The notes under the pieces are model-generated. The model searched no databases. It saw only the letters and a program-made list of their open reading frames with translations, and was not told where the DNA came from. This document shows, piece by piece, positions 61,539 to 64,000 of a DNA stretch of 64,000 bases (position 1 is its first letter; each line of letters opens with the position of its first letter). Origin of the DNA: CAZWCE01 sp964632505 (GTDB lineage Bacteria; Planctomycetota; Planctomycetia; Pirellulales; Thermoguttaceae); the NCBI GenBank assembly GCA_964632505.1, contig CAZWCE010000007.1, positions 124,001-188,000 on the forward strand, read 5' to 3'. Both the position numbers and the translations under genes were made by a program.

Positions 61539-63506
61539 TTATTCCGACGCGGCTTCCTCGGAGAGTTGCCGGGTGCTGATTTCGTGCAAGAGTTTTTCGC
61601 GTGCCTCTTCGAGAGACGAAGCCCCCAGATCCCCACGGCGTCGATCCCGAAGGGCCACGGAACGGCTTTCCTGCTCGCGACCGCCGATCACACACATATA
61701 GGGCACCAATTCGAGTTGGGCATCGCGAATCTTCGAGCCGATCTTCTCCGGACGATAATCGCCGGAACAGCGAATTCCCGATTCCCGGAAAAACGCTTCC
61801 ACTTCACGGGCATAGCTCTCGAATTTCTCGCTGACTGAAAGCACGCGCACCTGCTCGGGGGCCAGCCAAAGCGGAAACGCCGCGGCGAAATGCTCGATCA
61901 AAATGCCGGTGAAACGCTCGAAGGAGCCGAACGGCGCACGATGGATCATCACGGGACGATGGGGGTGATTGTCGGCACCGATATATTCCAAGGCGAACCG
62001 GTCCTCGCTGGGAAGATTATAATCCAATTGCACGGTTCCGAGCTGCCACTCGCGACCGAGACAGTCCCGGACGACGAAATCGGCCTTCGGTCCGTAAAAC
62101 GCCGCCTCGCCGGTCTCGATCTCCAGATCGGGCAAATCCATTTCACGACAGACTTCCTCGAGGGTTTTCTCGGCGCGGTCCCAGACGTCGTCGCTCCCGA
62201 TGTACTTATCGCTGCCCGGTTCACGGAAGCTGAGCCGCACCCGATAATCTTCCAGTCCCAGCGTCTTGAGCACATGGATCGTCATTTCGAGACAACTGCG
62301 AAACTCCTCGGCTACCTGGTCTTCGGTGCAGAAAATGTGGGCGTCATCCTGGGTGAAGCCCCGAACACGGGTCAGACCGCTGAGTTCCCCCGACTGCTCG
62401 AATCGATGCACATACCCGAATTCCGAAAGACGGAGCGGCAGGTCCCGGTAGCTTCGCGGCTTCGACTGGTACACCATGATGTGATGGGGACAGTTCATCG
62501 GCCGCAAGAGATAGCGCTCGCCGTCCTGCAATTCCACCGGCGGGAACTGGCTATCGGCATAGTAAGGGTAGTGACCGGAGGTTTCGTAGAGCTCGATCTT
62601 TCCCAGCGGACAGGTGTAAATCGGCTGATATCCACGCGCGATCAATTCCTCGTAGATGAAATTCTCCAATTGGCGACGCAGGATCGCCCCTTTCGGCAGC
62701 CATAGGGCGAATCCTTGACCAACCTGAGGATCAATCAAAAACAGCTCGTGTTTTTTTCCCAAAACTCGGTGGTCGCGTTTTTTGGCCTCTTCCAGTCGGT
62801 GCAGATGCTGCTTGAGCTCTTTTTTATCGAACCAAGCAGTGCCGTAAAGTCTTTGGAGCTGGCGATTTGCGGAATCTCCCTTCCAATACGCTCCAGCGAG
62901 GGACATCAGCTTGAACGCCCCGATCGACTTCGCACTGGGGACGTGCGGTCCCCGACAGAGATCGAGAAATTCTCCCTGCCGATAGAAAGAAACGGTGTCC
63001 TCTTCTCCGAGCCCTTCCTGAAGGTGTTCGACTTTGAGCGTTTGGTCAAGATCCCGCAATAGCGCGATCGCCTCGTCGCGAGGCAATTCCATACGCTCGA
63101 ACGGCTCGTCCTCCTTCACGATCCGCTTCATCTCCTTCTCGATCCTCTCGAAGTCGTCTTCCGAAAGAGGTTTTTCCGTCGCGAAATCGTAGTAGAAACC
63201 GTGTTCCACGTTCGGTCCGAACGCCAGTTCGACCCCGTCGAACAGACGCATCACCGCCCGGGCCATCACATGCGCCGCTGAATGCCGCATAATCTCCAGC
63301 GCTTCCGGGTCGCGTTTGGTGATCAACCGCAACGCCACCGTGCCCTCTTCCGGCAACCAGGCATCGGCCCCGGTGAGACACCCATCGACCTCCGCGGCCA
63401 GCGTCGCCTTCGCCAGACCGGGACCGATCTGGTGCGCAACGTCCACCGCTCGCATTCTCCGCGAATATTCCTGTATAGTTCCGTCGGGCAATTGGACCTG
63501 GAGCAT
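61539..63506 (-). CDS. thrS: Threonyl-tRNA synthetase
   Basis: ThrS charges tRNA-Thr and edits mischarged serine. The 655-residue product has all domains. The TGS domain covers residues 1-60. The editing domain has RHSAAHVMARAV near 73 and LCRGPHVPS near 180. The class II catalytic core has motif 2 region PMNCPHHIMVY near 330 and the zinc-binding Cys/His set. Motif 3 is near 510 (MIHRAPFGSFERFTGILIEH, at the limit). The anticodon-binding domain begins at about 540. The start at 63506 leads into the conserved TGS strand (LPDGTIQEY). A sigma-70-like promoter lies about 50 bases upstream. It is transcribed divergently from the tRNA-Val gene. Confidence 0.97.
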   Translation of the reverse strand: MLQVQLPDGTIQEYSRRMRAVDVAHQIGPGLAKATLAAEVDGCLTGADAWLPEEGTVALRLITKRDPEALEIMRHSAAHVMARAVMRLFDGVELAFGPNVEHGFYYDFATEKPLSEDDFERIEKEMKRIVKEDEPFERMELPRDEAIALLRDLDQTLKVEHLQEGLGEEDTVSFYRQGEFLDLCRGPHVPSAKSIGAFKLMSLAGAYWKGDSANRQLQRLYGTAWFDKKELKQHLHRLEEAKKRDHRVLGKKHELFLIDPQVGQGFALWLPKGAILRRQLENFIYEELIARGYQPIYTCPLGKIELYETSGHYPYYADSQFPPVELQDGERYLLRPMNCPHHIMVYQSKPRSYRDLPLRLSEFGYVHRFEQSGELSGLTRVRGFTQDDAHIFCTEDQVAEEFRSCLEMTIHVLKTLGLEDYRVRLSFREPGSDKYIGSDDVWDRAEKTLEEVCREMDLPDLEIETGEAAFYGPKADFVVRDCLGREWQLGTVQLDYNLPSEDRFALEYIGADNHPHRPVMIHRAPFGSFERFTGILIEHFAAAFPLWLAPEQVRVLSVSEKFESYAREVEAFFRESGIRCSGDYRPEKIGSKIRDAQLELVPYMCVIGGREQESRSVALRDRRRGDLGASSLEEAREKLLHEISTRQLSEEAASE

Positions 63507-63552
63507 GTCGACTTTCTCTGCTGGACTATTCGGCGCAATAAACAGATCTTTT

Positions 63553-63581
63553 ATCCTATTCCTCCGTCAAGGTATCGTCAA
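63553..63581 (-). promoter_or_regulatory. Candidate sigma-70 promoter of thrS
   Basis: On the minus strand TTGACG (63576-63581) and TAGGAT (63553-63558) are separated by 17 bases. The start point would fall about 40 bases upstream of the thrS ATG at 63506. The match is five and four of six positions. Confidence 0.45.
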
Positions 63582-63717
63582 GGGAGTTCCGCCACGAAAA
63601 GGCGATCGACCGATGCCGGAAGATATTCTTCTCAAAAATGCCGAACGAAAAGAAAACACACCGAGCGGAGACCGCGTTGAAAAGAACGTTTCTGGCCAAC
63701 TTTTTCCAAACAACCAC

Positions 63718-63746
63718 TTGACTCTTTCCCAATCCAATGGAAAATA
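63718..63746 (+). promoter_or_regulatory. Candidate promoter of the tRNA-Val gene
   Basis: TTGACT at 63718-63723 is followed after 17 bases by AAAATA at 63741-63746. The -35 box is strong and the -10 box weak. The element lies 68 bases upstream of the tRNA. Confidence 0.3.
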
Positions 63747-63814
63747 GAGCCATCATTCCTGAAACGTCGCCGGTCGATTGATCCGGGCGGCCGTTGAATA
63801 ATCTCGGGACAGCC

Positions 63815-63889
63815 GGGCGATTAGCTCAGTTTGGTTAGAGCACTAGCTCGACAAGCTAGGGGTCACTGGTTCGAGCCCAGTATCGCCCA
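63815..63889 (+). tRNA. tRNA-Val (anticodon GAC)
   Basis: The 75-base cloverleaf is complete. The acceptor GGGCGAT pairs with ATCGCCC, followed by discriminator A. The D arm is GCTCAGTTTGGTTAGAGC. The anticodon stem CTAGC/GCTAG encloses the loop TCGACAA, with GAC at positions 34-36. The variable loop is GGGTC. The T arm is ACTGG-TTCGAGC-CCAGT. CCA is not encoded. Position 33 is C where U is nearly universal. A terminator hairpin follows at once. Confidence 0.92.
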
Positions 63890-63893
63890 CTTC

Positions 63894-63929
63894 AGGGGGT
63901 TGCAAGAAATTGCAGGCCCCTTCTTTTTT
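63894..63929 (+). terminator. Rho-independent terminator after tRNA-Val
   Basis: AGGGG (63894-63898) and TGCAA (63901-63905) pair with TTGCA (63910-63914) and CCCCT (63917-63921) around a GAAA tetraloop, followed by a T-rich run. It ends the tRNA transcript. Confidence 0.8.
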
Positions 63930-64000
63930 GCGCATAAGTCGGCATTCTCTAACCCCTTACTTCAATTTTGCGGTCTATTGCAACCCAATACCTTCGGGGG

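Larger units (their letters stand above)
63507..63814. other. Divergent intergenic region between thrS and tRNA-Val
   Basis: About 300 bases hold the two candidate promoters described separately. I see no T-box-like leader, and no open frame with protein character. Confidence 0.45.

Noticed and set aside
1..64000. CRISPR arrays, transposases, integrases and phage genes
   Set aside because: I looked for regularly spaced repeats, DDE or tyrosine/serine recombinase motifs and phage structural genes and saw none.

Overview
The window looks like a chromosomal segment of a planctomycete, probably an anaerobic or fermentative member of the Pirellulales/Thermoguttaceae type. This is an inference. 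It rests on paired sulfatases, a BamA with a very long proline/serine-rich insert, a FlgI-like protein fused to HEAT repeats, CsrA with flagellar genes, a tyrosine/proline-rich exported protein, and an absence of any phage or insertion-sequence genes. Base composition is moderately GC-rich throughout, and I see no compositional island large enough to call a transfer.

Layout. (1) 0.4-3.3 kb: a small membrane protein converging on an O-antigen-ligase-like polymerase with a TPR tail. (2) 4.0-11.0 kb: a seven-gene operon, hdrC-hdrB-hdrA-flxD-flxC-flxB-flxA, encoding a predicted NADH dehydrogenase/heterodisulfide reductase of the flavin-based electron-bifurcating type, closed by a hairpin. (3) 11.0-20.1 kb, minus strand: a chemoreceptor with two CZB-like zinc sites in its periplasmic part, two exported sulfatases, an ABC-F ATPase and a DUF523-DUF1722 (YbgA-type) protein. 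(4) 20.3-27.3 kb: an SDR oxidoreductase, pyrD, trpS, acpS, aspA, hydF and an araD-type epimerase. HydF implies an [FeFe]-hydrogenase elsewhere in the genome. (5) 27.4-31.8 kb: a divergent PII protein, csrA, a highly charged membrane protein, a FliA/WhiG-type sigma factor and a Tat-exported TIM-barrel protein. (6) 32.2-39.3 kb: a compact accessory lipid cluster (3-beta-HSD-like reductase, ketosynthase, acyl carrier protein, two phytoene-desaturase-like flavoenzymes, FabZ-like dehydratase, FabI-like reductase). (7) 39.6-48.5 kb: the FlgI-HEAT protein, smc, a helix-turn-helix/receiver fusion, a PTPS-III-type pterin enzyme and fliG. (8) 49-63.9 kb: housekeeping genes prs, rplY, pth, rpsF, ssb, rplI, dnaB and bamA, a Tyr/Pro-rich exported protein, thrS and a tRNA-Val(GAC).

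How the parts fit. The Hdr-Flx complex would oxidise NADH and split electrons between a low-potential carrier and a disulfide. A HydF-matured [FeFe]-hydrogenase could then dispose of reduced ferredoxin as hydrogen, which fits fermentation of sugars released with the help of the sulfatases and fed through AraD-type chemistry. The accessory type II fatty-acid cluster has its own ketosynthase, carrier protein, dehydratase and enoyl reductase plus two desaturase-like flavoenzymes, and resembles in content the clusters proposed for ladderane synthesis in anammox planctomycetes. It is the best candidate here for an undescribed pathway; its product cannot be read from sequence. Motility is represented by sigma-28, FliG, CsrA, the chemoreceptor and a FlgI-derived protein. 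The last 15 kb is core translation, replication and outer-membrane assembly.
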